64,000 nt of DNA. It comes from Marivita sp. Its GTDB lineage: Bacteria; Pseudomonadota; Alphaproteobacteria; Rhodobacterales; Rhodobacteraceae. Under the pieces are notes generated by a model. The model saw nothing but the letters and a program-made list of their open reading frames with translations, made no database searches and was not told where the DNA came from. This document shows, piece after piece, positions 27,201-34,656 of this stretch. How positions within the stretch are numbered: position 1 is the stretch's first letter; the number at the start of each line of letters is the position of its first letter. The DNA lies in assembly GCF_020055635.1 (NCBI RefSeq), contig NZ_JAIPUT010000016.1, forward strand, positions 18,076 to 82,075, written 5' to 3'. Both the position numbers and the translations under genes were made by a program.

Positions 27201-27898
27201 CGGAACTCGTTCTTGCTTCTGCAGCGCCATCCGAATTGCAACGCAGCAGCGGAGCGGCCCGCGTTGGTCTGATCGCCGATATGGCGGCGTTGCCTGATGC
27301 GCGGTGCGAGTTGCAGGAGATCGCGGCACGGTTCGAAGACAGCGTCGTCCTTTTGCACGGCGACGCCACGGAAACGGAAGTAAAACGCCTGAGCGCGACG
27401 GGGGAATTGCGCGATTTCGCCGTCCTGAGCTTTGCAACCCACGGGTTGGTCGCCGGCGAGATCGGCGTGAATGATTCCGGGCTGGTCCTTACGCCACCCC
27501 GCCTTCCAACGGCACAGGATGACGGCATCCTGACCACCGCGGAAATCGCCGGGCTGGACCTGGACGCCGATTTCGTCGTCCTGTCTGCCTGCAACACGGC
27601 CTCGGGCGACAGCCAGAGCGACGAGGGGCTTTCGGGCATGGCAAGCGCCTTCTTTTCGGCCGGTGCCGAGAGCCTTCTGGTGTCGCATTGGCCTGTCTAC
27701 AGCGATGCGGCTGTGGCGCTTACGACCGGGACTGTCGATATCCTGCGGCGCGCGCCCGGCACGCCACGCGCCGAAGCGTTGCGGCAATCCATGCTGGCTG
27801 TTCTGGACGATCCCGCGTCGGACCCTCGCCAACTTCATCCCGCCTATTGGGGGGCGTTCATGATTGTCGGCGACGGGCTGGGCGCGGCTAGCCCGTAG
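24224..27898 (+). CDS. Exported TPR-CHAT domain protein (caspase-like peptidase fold)
   Basis: A 1224-residue protein with a signal peptide (MKNLIFLIFFLFPSLLWA), a long array of helical TPR-type repeats (about 20-800), a linker with a likely coiled coil, and a C-terminal CHAT domain (about 890-1220). CHAT is a caspase/separase-fold peptidase. The dyad is intact: His1073 (SFATHG) and Cys1123 (LSACNTASGD), followed by the conserved GLSGMASAFFSAGAESLLVSHWPV block. The start at 24224 is fixed by GAGGG and the signal peptide; an in-frame extension into the hydrolase gene is spurious. Its end overlaps the convergent membrane-protein gene by 11 bp. Confidence 0.92.
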   Translation: MKNLIFLIFFLFPSLLWADLDEAVSAYNNDDFDRAIALAEDALDSDLATGDTILAHELIALSAYYQGRRGTAILAEMQALDSDLEELYGRDGIARLDILYAISDLQVSLGDLEAATETNVKIARIALASPKGQEDALTALRNTAIVFEEAEPREALYYAALFEFHAMELPEIADPWAVEATGMMALALFRNGQEARAAQRFLQYTFEDWESFASIGPDEEALVDMLFDAFNTMNVPDEAAWLAMIEAENARVVEADALFSEAWDLLASGQHPLEPEFLDVFDAYLALASPEDPLAAIYATMVMRNYLDIGDFDRARPYLSLILSYPAPFIAILDLPIGYSAGIVAMQGGVEDALFAALVSKALDVDSIVPSDDPELLFDLSFSLGGMHARLGRMEAAYASYSAAIDLADERGLGEYHYLGAALQGAALALRDLGRYDEALAALEDFRAFGERTGDSEAVVSAMGTIAWIAQATGDEAKALSLARQRLKFEQDRAEPDASAVQLALFNLAALMLEQSDSISDDLVEVLTAALSGPALGDLAQETRESLLTVVAERLDATPDIIRTHPAFQGADAAQRAGLVTILGEAAISRGDPVAAKDWVDFGTGLTAEGSQEAMRLAEVSGRVSLAEGDMANALRRFRMLSDHRLRPAVRTQDGATDHVPYHLAAAFGLSSDPASGADLRFHNEMFVVAQLSNTTTAGDALNAALAWGWADNAVAAMLRKRDLVAREITQVDAAVSRARYDGKSPDRILARQEELAREHQALSVEIAQRAPEFNRIAGANPFSAAEVSARLRDDEVLVQFVTSDAMLADGSLASYLIALSNESILVAEIPARSVLTGLARDLRCSAALTDPNCAEAGSAGTRGSFSLQLLPETSGPSFDTEAAYLAYQLLIEPMADLLKGRDRLIVVPDQTLLSLPFHLTLQNPHAPGQSLGRANWLIRDVSVEIAPSVRSFVALRDDARKDARQSRFFGVGDPLIGTQRDGPVPFDCGGAAELVLASAAPSELQRSSGAARVGLIADMAALPDARCELQEIAARFEDSVVLLHGDATETEVKRLSATGELRDFAVLSFATHGLVAGEIGVNDSGLVLTPPRLPTAQDDGILTTAEIAGLDLDADFVVLSACNTASGDSQSDEGLSGMASAFFSAGAESLLVSHWPVYSDAAVALTTGTVDILRRAPGTPRAEALRQSMLAVLDDPASDPRQLHPAYWGAFMIVGDGLGAASP

Positions 27899-28313
27899 GC
27901 AGGTTGTAGAACAACAGAAACAAGACCAGCAGCCATGCAATGGTCATGACCAGCGTCCACAACCCGGTTTTCATTCCGAGCCGTTGCGCCCGGAACCAAT
28001 CATCGACGGCACCCAGTTTGTCAGGGAACCGCGACAGGTCTCGAAGGGCGCTTTGCATGGCACCGTAGCCGTCGCGCAGGGCAAAGAAGAAGACAAGCAG
28101 ATTGACGGAATAGAAGGCGAAGACGACAATTCGCTGAAGCAATAGGAACTCTTCAGCCTCGCCGAAGAAGACAAGCACGCCGACCATCGCCGCGTGGAGG
28201 TAGATGATCCGGAACCACGTCATCTCGACCCGTCCGAGTTGCGCGTTATAGAACTGGACCAGCTCGGGATAGGTCATGTTGGACACCCGTGCGGGCTCTT
28301 CTGTCTCGGTCAT
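27888..28313 (-). CDS. Small integral membrane protein of unknown function
   Basis: A 141-residue protein with three predicted membrane helices: about residues 32-50 (IIYLHAAMVGVLVFFG), 60-80 (IVVFAFYSVNLLVFFFAL) and 118-138 (TLVMTIAWLLVLFLLFY). No family is recognised. The chosen ATG at 28313 lies 22 nt after the stop of the neighbouring GYF_2 gene. It is the last gene of the GYF operon and converges with the CHAT gene with an 11-bp tail overlap. It may be a membrane anchor for the GYF proteins (inference). Confidence 0.7.
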   Translation of the reverse strand: MTETEEPARVSNMTYPELVQFYNAQLGRVEMTWFRIIYLHAAMVGVLVFFGEAEEFLLLQRIVVFAFYSVNLLVFFFALRDGYGAMQSALRDLSRFPDKLGAVDDWFRAQRLGMKTGLWTLVMTIAWLLVLFLLFYNLPTG

Positions 28314-28335
28314 GGACGGGTCTTTTGGGTTGCAG

Positions 28336-29064
28336 TCATGAGGATTGCCGACGGAAGTTTTCGCCCTTTTTGGAAAGCAAGTGATCGGGTCCAATGACCG
28401 TGAATTCGATCTTGTCGTCGATCGCTTTCGGCTTTTCTGGCTTGTCATTGGTCGTGATCTTGTTGGTGCCGATCAGGACAAGGTCGAAACGTGTGGCGTC
28501 GACCGGCTCAACCCAGTATTTGCCCGAGCCCGACATCGTGTACGTTACCGTGTTGTCAACCAGCTGCATGGGCGGGCGCACGGGAACCTGGCCTGGCTGG
28601 AGCGGGGGTGTGGGAACAGGCCGGAAGAATCTGTTGACCCACTGGGCATAGGCTTTGGACGTGTAGGTCTTATCGTTGTTGATCTGCATCTGAGCCCATC
28701 CAGGGATGAGGCTGCCGCCGCTTTGCGTTTCATCCCCCGCGATCAGCATTGCATCATTGATGATCCACCTGCCCAGGATCAGCGCTTCGAAATCCAAGGG
28801 CGTTTGCGCGGGCAACGACGCGATCAGCGCGGCCAGCGCCGGCACGTCGGTCGCCATCGCCCAATCCGCCATGCCCTGGTGCCAGACAAGCGTTCGGGCG
28901 GCCTCGGCCTGCGATTTGATGCGCTTGCGGATTTCCTGCTCGCTGAACGGGCCGGTGGCGAGGTCGCCGTCAGCGATATACACGCGCACATCCGATGCAA
29001 ACGCCCGGCTGGGGACAAGCAGCGCCAGCCCACCCGCCGTGACCGCGCGACGGTCGAGCCGCAT
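28336..29064 (-). CDS. Exported GYF_2-domain protein (third of three paralogues)
   Basis: A 242-residue protein. A signal peptide with a twin-arginine-like start (RLDRRAVTAGGLALL) ends near SRAFAS, so Tat export is possible. A GYF_2 (DUF4339) module spans about residues 26-80, with the shared pattern x-GPF then TLVW-x2-GM-x2-W-x4-DVP. The C-terminal half looks like a small beta-barrel, lipocalin-like domain starting LGRWIINDAML, and includes a proline-rich loop (PTPPLQPGQVPVRPPMQ). The ATG overlaps the stop of the preceding gene (ATGA), so it is translationally coupled. Its function is unknown. Confidence 0.78.
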   Translation of the reverse strand: MRLDRRAVTAGGLALLVPSRAFASDVRVYIADGDLATGPFSEQEIRKRIKSQAEAARTLVWHQGMADWAMATDVPALAALIASLPAQTPLDFEALILGRWIINDAMLIAGDETQSGGSLIPGWAQMQINNDKTYTSKAYAQWVNRFFRPVPTPPLQPGQVPVRPPMQLVDNTVTYTMSGSGKYWVEPVDATRFDLVLIGTNKITTNDKPEKPKAIDDKIEFTVIGPDHLLSKKGENFRRQSS

Positions 29065-29765
29065 CAGTTCGCCTCGGGCACTCGGATGATGTCGATATTC
29101 TCGACGGTCTTGAACCCGTTGGGCCCCGTGGGTTTGAACGACAGCGTGTCGGTGTCCTGACCGCTGACAGTGATCTCGGTCCCGATCACGGTGCTGTAGG
29201 TGATGTTGCGCTCGAAATTGAAGTTGCCCTCGGCCGACTGAGACACGGCCCACGTGCCCTTCTCGTGATCAACGCGCATCGGGCGCTGGGGATCGTCCTT
29301 GTCCCACAGGATCGTCGCGCCTTCGAAACGCCCGTCCGGCAGAACCTTCATCTGGATGACGGCATCATAGGGCACATCGTTCTGGGTCCATTTGAACGCC
29401 TCGCTGATCCAGACGCCCAGCATGTAGGACTGGATATCCGTGACCCTGAACTGCTCGGGCGGCACGTCGGCCTGCCCGATCGCGGCAATGATGCCCTGCA
29501 ATTGCGGGACGGTCGACGCAAGCTGCCAGGCCGACATGCCCGGCATCCACACGAGCGTCGAGAGAGCCGCCTGTGCGCTTCCCAGGTGGGCTTGGAAGCC
29601 GGCCGCATCCAGCGGCCCGATTTGCTGGCCGTCTTGGGTTATGTAAATCTGCATCGGGGGCGGGGAAAGCGCGGTATTGCGCGTGTCCCGGTCAAGGGTT
29701 CGTTGTCCCTCTTGGGCAAACGCGGGGGCGGACATCAGGATCAATATGGCGATGATACGGAACAT
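29064..29765 (-). CDS. Exported GYF_2-domain protein (second of three paralogues)
   Basis: A 233-residue protein with a short signal peptide (ends AFAQ), a spacer with SPPP, and a GYF_2 module at about residues 38-90 (QIYITQDGQQIGPLDAAGF, then TLVWMPGMSAWQLASTVP). A C-terminal beta-rich domain starts LGVWISEAFKW and ends in strand-rich sequence. The layout is the same as in the flanking paralogues, but the C-terminal halves have diverged strongly. It is 9 bp downstream of the first paralogue and overlaps the third. GYF domains in eukaryotes bind proline-rich peptides; for the bacterial GYF_2 family this is not established. Confidence 0.78.
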   Translation of the reverse strand: MFRIIAILILMSAPAFAQEGQRTLDRDTRNTALSPPPMQIYITQDGQQIGPLDAAGFQAHLGSAQAALSTLVWMPGMSAWQLASTVPQLQGIIAAIGQADVPPEQFRVTDIQSYMLGVWISEAFKWTQNDVPYDAVIQMKVLPDGRFEGATILWDKDDPQRPMRVDHEKGTWAVSQSAEGNFNFERNITYSTVIGTEITVSGQDTDTLSFKPTGPNGFKTVENIDIIRVPEAN

Positions 29766-29774
29766 GGCGACCTC

Positions 29775-30500
29775 CTAGTTTCCGATCCGGTAGCGGCGAT
29801 GACCGTCCGGGCTGGCCACCGTGTTGCGATCGACCACCGTGAGCAGGATGGAATCGCTGGCAGTCTCGACCGTGGGCGGGCCGACGCGTGACGTACCTGT
29901 AATCGTGAGGGTCAAAGACAGGATATAGCTGTTCTCGGTTTTGGCCTGTACCTTCCAGGTGCCAGTCGACGACAGGTTCATGACGAAGGTTCCATAGGTC
30001 TGCTGGCTGCTGATCGAGCCGAACCCGGATACCGTACCGTCAGCCCGAAAGGTCATGTTCTCGGAGAACTGCGCCTGGCTACCGTCCGGCAGAGGGCCGG
30101 ACCCGGTGCTTTCCCATGTGCCGACCTGAAAGCCTTGGGCATCGAAGGTCGCGGGCGGTGGTGCCGTAGCCAGAAGCGGTGCCACCGTAGGCACCGTGGC
30201 GGCGGCGGCCCAGTCCGTCATCCCTTCGATCCAGACCAGGGTCGTCCGGTTCAACTGGCCCGAGGCAATCTTGGCCTCCAGTTGCGCTTTGTTGAAGGGG
30301 CCATCGACCGTCCCGTTGGAGGTGATGAAGACCTTCATCTCGCGTTCGGTGATGGGGGGTGGGGGCGGCGGCGGCGTGGCCCCGGTCATCGGCGGAGGCG
30401 CGGGAGGCACGTGGCTTTCGGCCTGCGCGCCGCCATTCTGGATGATAAGATTAGCAAGAGCAGCAAATGCAAATATTTTAATAAAACGTATAGCGCCCAT
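29775..30500 (-). CDS. Exported GYF_2-domain protein with proline-rich segment (first of three paralogues)
   Basis: A 241-residue protein. A signal peptide to about residue 27 is followed by a proline-rich stretch (31-49: PPAPPP and PPPPPPP), a GYF_2 module (about 56-110, MKVFITSNGTVDGPF, then TLVWIEGMTDWAAAATVP) and a C-terminal beta-rich lipocalin-like domain (FQVGTWESTG onward). The ATG at 30500 has a strong AGGAGG site; a longer in-frame start would lack one. It heads the GYF-GYF-GYF-membrane protein operon that faces the CHAT gene. Confidence 0.8.
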   Translation of the reverse strand: MGAIRFIKIFAFAALANLIIQNGGAQAESHVPPAPPPMTGATPPPPPPPITEREMKVFITSNGTVDGPFNKAQLEAKIASGQLNRTTLVWIEGMTDWAAAATVPTVAPLLATAPPPATFDAQGFQVGTWESTGSGPLPDGSQAQFSENMTFRADGTVSGFGSISSQQTYGTFVMNLSSTGTWKVQAKTENSYILSLTLTITGTSRVGPPTVETASDSILLTVVDRNTVASPDGHRRYRIGN

Positions 30501-30673
30501 CGTAAAAACCTCCTGAGCCTGCAAAACTCTACGAAGGCGCGCGAAAAATTTCAACAACTCGTTGGAATGGCGGTGCTTGCCAGCTGCCATCATCCCGAAC
30601 GTGCACATCGGGCGACCGCCCGGCTTATTCGGGCCATGGGGGTCGTCAGATCCCCCGACCTGGGATCAAACGA

Positions 30674-31273
30674 CTAGTAGGGGTTGCGTGCGTCCCGGTC
30701 GTTGGAAAGCGAGTTCTGGCGGCGCTGCACGAGCAGTTCGATGGCGTCCGCCAGGTGTTCACGATCAATATGATGATCGCCCCTGGAGACGCGGACCCTG
30801 TGGGCCTCGATCATGACGTCGGCGTGGCGGCACCCTTCGGGCGGTTCGAAGCGGTAGGAGGCGAGTTCCAGCCGCAACCCCAGCGGGTCGCGAAAGTAGA
30901 TGGAATCCATGAAGCCCCGGTCGACGGGACCAGAATGCTTGACACCGCGCGCATCCAGCCGCGCCGCGACCTGCCAGAAGGTTGCCTGACTGACATTGAG
31001 CGCAAGGTGATGAAGAGAACCGGTCGCTTCAGGGACAGGCTCGGCGTCCGGTTCCCGGCTTTCGTTGGTGAAGATGGTGATCAGCCGCCCGTCTCCCGGA
31101 TCGAAGTAGAGATGGCCTTCGTTCGGGTCGTCGAGATTCGGCTGATCGAAGATGAACGGCATCCCCAGAACGCCTTCCCAGAAGTCGATCGTCGTTTTCC
31201 GGTCGGCACCGATGATTGTGATGTGATGCACGCCTTGCGTCTGGATCTTCCTGATTTCGTTCGCGTTATCCAT
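30674..31273 (-). CDS. VOC-superfamily dioxygenase/glyoxalase-like protein
   Basis: A 199-residue protein with a VOC module: VHHITIIGADRKTTIDFWEGVLGM at the N-terminus, HHLALNV in the middle and a DPLGLRLELASYRF strand near residue 145, giving candidate metal ligands His, His and Glu as in extradiol-type VOC enzymes. GGAGGAG precedes the ATG at 31273. Its start overlaps the end of the MetE-like gene by 8 bp, so it is the last gene of the dioxygenase-IclR-amidohydrolase-MetE operon. A role in ring cleavage or isomerisation is inferred from context. Confidence 0.83.
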   Translation of the reverse strand: MDNANEIRKIQTQGVHHITIIGADRKTTIDFWEGVLGMPFIFDQPNLDDPNEGHLYFDPGDGRLITIFTNESREPDAEPVPEATGSLHHLALNVSQATFWQVAARLDARGVKHSGPVDRGFMDSIYFRDPLGLRLELASYRFEPPEGCRHADVMIEAHRVRVSRGDHHIDREHLADAIELLVQRRQNSLSNDRDARNPY

Positions 31274-32303
31274 TGCTTTCTCCTCCATGTTCCGCACGCA
31301 CAATCGCCGCGCCATCGGCCATGGCCTTCATCTTTCCGAAGGCAACGTCGCGCGGAAGATATTTCAATCCGCAATCGGGCGCGACAACGACCTTGTCCGC
31401 ATCGACATGGGGAAGGGCGCGGCGGATGCGGTCTGCTATGATCTCAGGTGTCTCGATCGTCATGTCGGACAGGTCGAGCACGCCGACCATGATCGTCTTG
31501 CCACGCAGCTCTTCCAGGACCGAAGTGTCAAGCTTTGCCTGCGCGGTCTCGATGCTGATCTGGTCGCAGGTGCAGGCCTTCATCTGGGGCAGGAAAGAAT
31601 ACCCCTCGGGTCGCTTTTTCGTCATCGCGGCATAGCCGAAACAGATATGAACGGCCGTCGTGCCCGCGGCTCCGCTCAGGGCCTTGTTGATGGCCTCGAT
31701 GCCGTATTCTTCGGCAATGTCGGGTTTCGCCTGAAGCCACGGTTCGTCCAGTTGCACGATGTCGGCACCTGCTGCGAAGAGATCGGCGATTTCCTCCCGA
31801 ACGGCCTCGGCATAATCCATCGCGGCATCGGCAGTGGACGCATAATGATCGTTCTGGGCTTGCAAGCTCATCGTGAACGGGCCGGGCAGGGTGATCTTCA
31901 CCTTCCGGTCGGTATGGGCGCGCAGGAACTTGAGGTCCTCGACCTCCACTTGCCGCGCGCGGGAGATCGGGCCGATGATCCGCGGTACCGGCACGGGGCT
32001 GCCAGACCGGGTGAAGACGGTGCCGTAATTGTCGAGGTCCAGTCCGTCGAGCGCGGTTGCGAACCGGTTCGAGTAACTCTCGCGCCGGATTTCGCCATCG
32101 GTGATGATGTCGAGCCCGGCCTCTTCCTGTTCCCGGATCGCGACCCGCGTGGCATCGTCCTGCGCCTCTCTCAGAAACGGCTCAGGCACGCGCCAGAGTT
32201 CGCTTGCGCGGGTGCGCGGCGGGAACTGGCCTTTCAGTTTCTCGCGGTCGATCAGCCAGTCCGGCTGGCAGTAGCTTCCGACGAGTGTGGTGGGGAAAAG
32301 CAT
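31266..32303 (-). CDS. MetE C-terminal-like (cobalamin-independent methionine synthase family) methyltransferase
   Basis: A 345-residue protein corresponding to the catalytic half of MetE. Zinc ligands are visible as His219 and Cys221 (AVHICFG) and Cys311 (APDCGLKYLPR), with Glu187 in the LDEPW motif. It lacks the N-terminal MetE half, as do many stand-alone paralogues that move methyl groups in catabolic or corrinoid pathways. AGGAG precedes the ATG. Placed in a dioxygenase/amidohydrolase operon, it may demethylate the growth substrate or an intermediate rather than make methionine (inference). Confidence 0.88.
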   Translation of the reverse strand: MLFPTTLVGSYCQPDWLIDREKLKGQFPPRTRASELWRVPEPFLREAQDDATRVAIREQEEAGLDIITDGEIRRESYSNRFATALDGLDLDNYGTVFTRSGSPVPVPRIIGPISRARQVEVEDLKFLRAHTDRKVKITLPGPFTMSLQAQNDHYASTADAAMDYAEAVREEIADLFAAGADIVQLDEPWLQAKPDIAEEYGIEAINKALSGAAGTTAVHICFGYAAMTKKRPEGYSFLPQMKACTCDQISIETAQAKLDTSVLEELRGKTIMVGVLDLSDMTIETPEIIADRIRRALPHVDADKVVVAPDCGLKYLPRDVAFGKMKAMADGAAIVRAEHGGESNG

Positions 32304-32318
32304 CTGTCCACTCCTGTT

Positions 32319-33818
32319 TCAGGCAAAGAGATCCTGCTCGACGCCGGCTTTCTCGAAGATGTAGTCACGGCTTGCCGCGAGTTCGCGTCCGAGCTTGTCC
32401 ATGTCGTGACCCAGAAGCCGACCCTGCCATTTGCGTATCTTGCCCGCGACCATGACGGTGTCGACATTGGATCGGTCCATGAGCGTGACCACCGCACCCG
32501 CCGCATTGTTGAGCGGCGCGACATTGATCGCCTCCGCATCGAGGAGGATGATATCCGCATCCTTTCCCGGAGTCAGCGATCCCGTCTTCTTGTCGAGACG
32601 AAGACCTTTCGCGCCTTCGATGGTGGCATGACGTATCGCATCCGCGGTCCGCATCAGCGCAGGATGCCCTTCGTCGCCGGACAGCGCGCGCTCGTTCGCC
32701 CGCATCCGTTGCAACGTGATCAGCCCGCGCATCTGCGTAAAGAAATCCGCAGACATCGTGCATTCCACATCCGAGGACAGCGACACCGACATGCCGAGAT
32801 CGAGCGCCTTCTGGATCGGCGGCTCGCCGTGGCGCATGTGCATCTCGATCGGGACGGAAAGCGAGACATGCGCGCCGGCATCCGCGGCTGCCTTCCACGC
32901 ATCGTCTGTCATGCCGGTCATGTGGATGAAGATGTTGTCGGGGCCGAAAACGCCCTTCTTGGCCAGTGCATCGAATGTGGGCGTCATGCCGAAGGTGGTG
33001 ACGACATGCAGGGCGATCTGCAGGTCAAGCTCGCGGCCGATGGCCCACATGTCCTCGTAGCCTTCGATGTAGATCTCGCCACCCATGACCATCGTGAGAA
33101 GCTGGTCCTCGGAAGAGAAGTACTGCTCGCGGATGCGGCGTGCGCCACCCGGGTGTTCCTTGCCGTCCCACCAGCCTTCGAAATATCCGAAGACCCCGCG
33201 CCGCCCGGCGTCGCGGAGGCCCTGGATCGCCGCGTCGGAATGTTCGGCGGAGTGGTGGATCTGACTGACGTCCATGACGGTCGTCACGCCTGCATCAAGT
33301 TGGGCGAGGCCGCCGTAAAGTTCGTTGATGTAGACGTCTTCCGGCCGGTAATGCTGGGAAAAACCAAGCAGCATCGCTTCGTAGTAGTTCCGCGCATTCT
33401 CGGGCTTGCCGTCGTTCACCACGATGGCATCTGCCAGCGCCGAACGCAGTCCGGTCTCGAACTGGTGGTGATGGGTGTCTATGAATCCCGGCATGACGAT
33501 CTTGCCGGAGGCGTCGATCATGCGCGCGTCGCCCGCCTCGATATGCGCGGCGACCTCGACGATCTTGTCGCCCTCGATCAGCACGTCACCTTTCGCGAAG
33601 TTGCCGATCGCATCGTCCACCGACATCACCACACCGCCCTTGATGAGGATGCGCATTCCCTTTTCACCGGACATTTCCGGCAGAGATTCCGCGGAAATCG
33701 TCGTCCGTGCGGCTTGCGCGGCCTTCGCGCCGGAATTGCTGTCGGCCGGGGCGGACATGAAGGGCACGTTGCCGGGGCAAAACGACTTGGGTGTCGCGGG
33801 GCTGCAAAGTCTGCACAT
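32319..33818 (-). CDS. Amidohydrolase-family protein with cysteine-containing N-terminal extension
   Basis: A 499-residue metal-dependent hydrolase. The beta-sandwich/TIM-barrel domain begins near residue 55 (MRILIKGG). HxH is at 116-118 (FIDTHHHQF), later ligands are likely His in HVVTTFG and IFIHMTG and the Asp in SLSSDVECTM, and the C-terminus has the usual GSLTPGKDADIILLD. The first 54 residues are unusual, starting MCRLC with a third Cys at 14. The start at 33818 is firm because GGGAGGAG lies 6 bp upstream; longer frames would run into the IclR gene. It is in the operon with IclR and the MetE-like gene. The substrate is unknown. Confidence 0.88.
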   Translation of the reverse strand: MCRLCSPATPKSFCPGNVPFMSAPADSNSGAKAAQAARTTISAESLPEMSGEKGMRILIKGGVVMSVDDAIGNFAKGDVLIEGDKIVEVAAHIEAGDARMIDASGKIVMPGFIDTHHHQFETGLRSALADAIVVNDGKPENARNYYEAMLLGFSQHYRPEDVYINELYGGLAQLDAGVTTVMDVSQIHHSAEHSDAAIQGLRDAGRRGVFGYFEGWWDGKEHPGGARRIREQYFSSEDQLLTMVMGGEIYIEGYEDMWAIGRELDLQIALHVVTTFGMTPTFDALAKKGVFGPDNIFIHMTGMTDDAWKAAADAGAHVSLSVPIEMHMRHGEPPIQKALDLGMSVSLSSDVECTMSADFFTQMRGLITLQRMRANERALSGDEGHPALMRTADAIRHATIEGAKGLRLDKKTGSLTPGKDADIILLDAEAINVAPLNNAAGAVVTLMDRSNVDTVMVAGKIRKWQGRLLGHDMDKLGRELAASRDYIFEKAGVEQDLFA

Positions 33819-33850
33819 GGTCGGTCTCCTCCCAGAGCCTTGTTGTTTTC

Positions 33851-34654
33851 CTATCCGCCGAGCACCGCCCTGAGGGTCGGATAGCGGTTCAGTTGGTGTG
33901 AAATGTGGGACGCTGCCTCCCGCAGGGCGGGCAGGCGGTCGTTCACGAGCTGTTCCGGCGTCACCATTCCGGTGTAGCCCGAAGTGTTGAGCGCGGCGAC
34001 GGTCTTGCCGTCGGCGTCGCGGATCGGCACGGCCAGCGCGGTGATCCCGTAGTCCAGCTGGTCGACCGTGGTGGCATAGCCGTCCCGGCGGGCAACCATG
34101 ACCTCGGCCCGCAACGCCTTGGGATTGGTGCAGGTCTTCGAGGTCAGTTTCTTCGGAGCATATGTTTTCAGGTAGGCGTCGATCTTTTCGTTCGGCAGAC
34201 CGGCCAGCAGGACCCGCCCCATCGAGGTGGCATAAGCCGGATATCGGGCACCGGCGACTGCCGCCGCCCGTCGTGCGCGCTGGACCGTGACATGCGCCAC
34301 GTAGATCACGTTCTCGCCGTCCAGAGAGCCGACCGAAGACGCGTCGCCGAACCGGTCCACGATGGTGCGCAGGTCTTGCTGAAGCACCTCGTCGATCCGC
34401 GCCGTGAAATAGAACGCGGATCCGAGCGCCATCAGCTTGGGGCGCAGATGGAACCGCTTGTCCCGCCGCCCGATATACCCCAGCGTTTCCAGCGTCATCA
34501 GCGATCGGCGCGCCGCAGCGGGGGTCAGACCGACGCGCCGCGCCACCTCCGAGAGCGTCATCTCGGGGTTGGCGGCATCGAATGCCTCGAGGATGGCGAT
34601 CCCTTTCGCCAGCGCCTCGACGAATTCCGCCGGTTTTTCGTTCGTTTCGGTCAA
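33851..34654 (-). CDS. IclR-family transcriptional regulator (PcaR/PcaU-like)
   Basis: A 267-residue regulator with an N-terminal winged helix (MTLSEVARRVGLTPAAARRSLMTLETLGYI, about 31-60) and a C-terminal IclR effector-binding domain (about 80-260, including SMGRVLLAGLP and ALAVPIRDADGK). This subgroup commonly controls aromatic-acid catabolism. The start is TTG at 34654, supported by AAGG 7 nt upstream; the next Met would remove part of the DNA-binding domain. It lies 2 bp behind the dioxygenase gene, so it is co-transcribed with its likely targets, and a palindrome at 35617-35633 is its candidate operator. Confidence 0.92.
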   Translation of the reverse strand: MTETNEKPAEFVEALAKGIAILEAFDAANPEMTLSEVARRVGLTPAAARRSLMTLETLGYIGRRDKRFHLRPKLMALGSAFYFTARIDEVLQQDLRTIVDRFGDASSVGSLDGENVIYVAHVTVQRARRAAAVAGARYPAYATSMGRVLLAGLPNEKIDAYLKTYAPKKLTSKTCTNPKALRAEVMVARRDGYATTVDQLDYGITALAVPIRDADGKTVAALNTSGYTGMVTPEQLVNDRLPALREAASHISHQLNRYPTLRAVLGG

Positions 34655-34656
34655 GA

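Noticed and set aside
18248..30500. Classification of the island as a phage-defence system
   Set aside because: No nuclease, STAND NTPase, cyclase or toxin gene is present, and almost all products carry export signals, so a standard intracellular defence role is not supported. The possibility is left open only as one of several hypotheses.
31287..33884. An 865-codon open frame on the plus strand opposite the MetE-like and amidohydrolase genes
   Set aside because: Its translation is His/Arg/Asp-rich with no domain, and the opposite strand carries two complete enzymes with ribosome sites and active-site motifs. It is an antisense shadow of GC-rich coding DNA.
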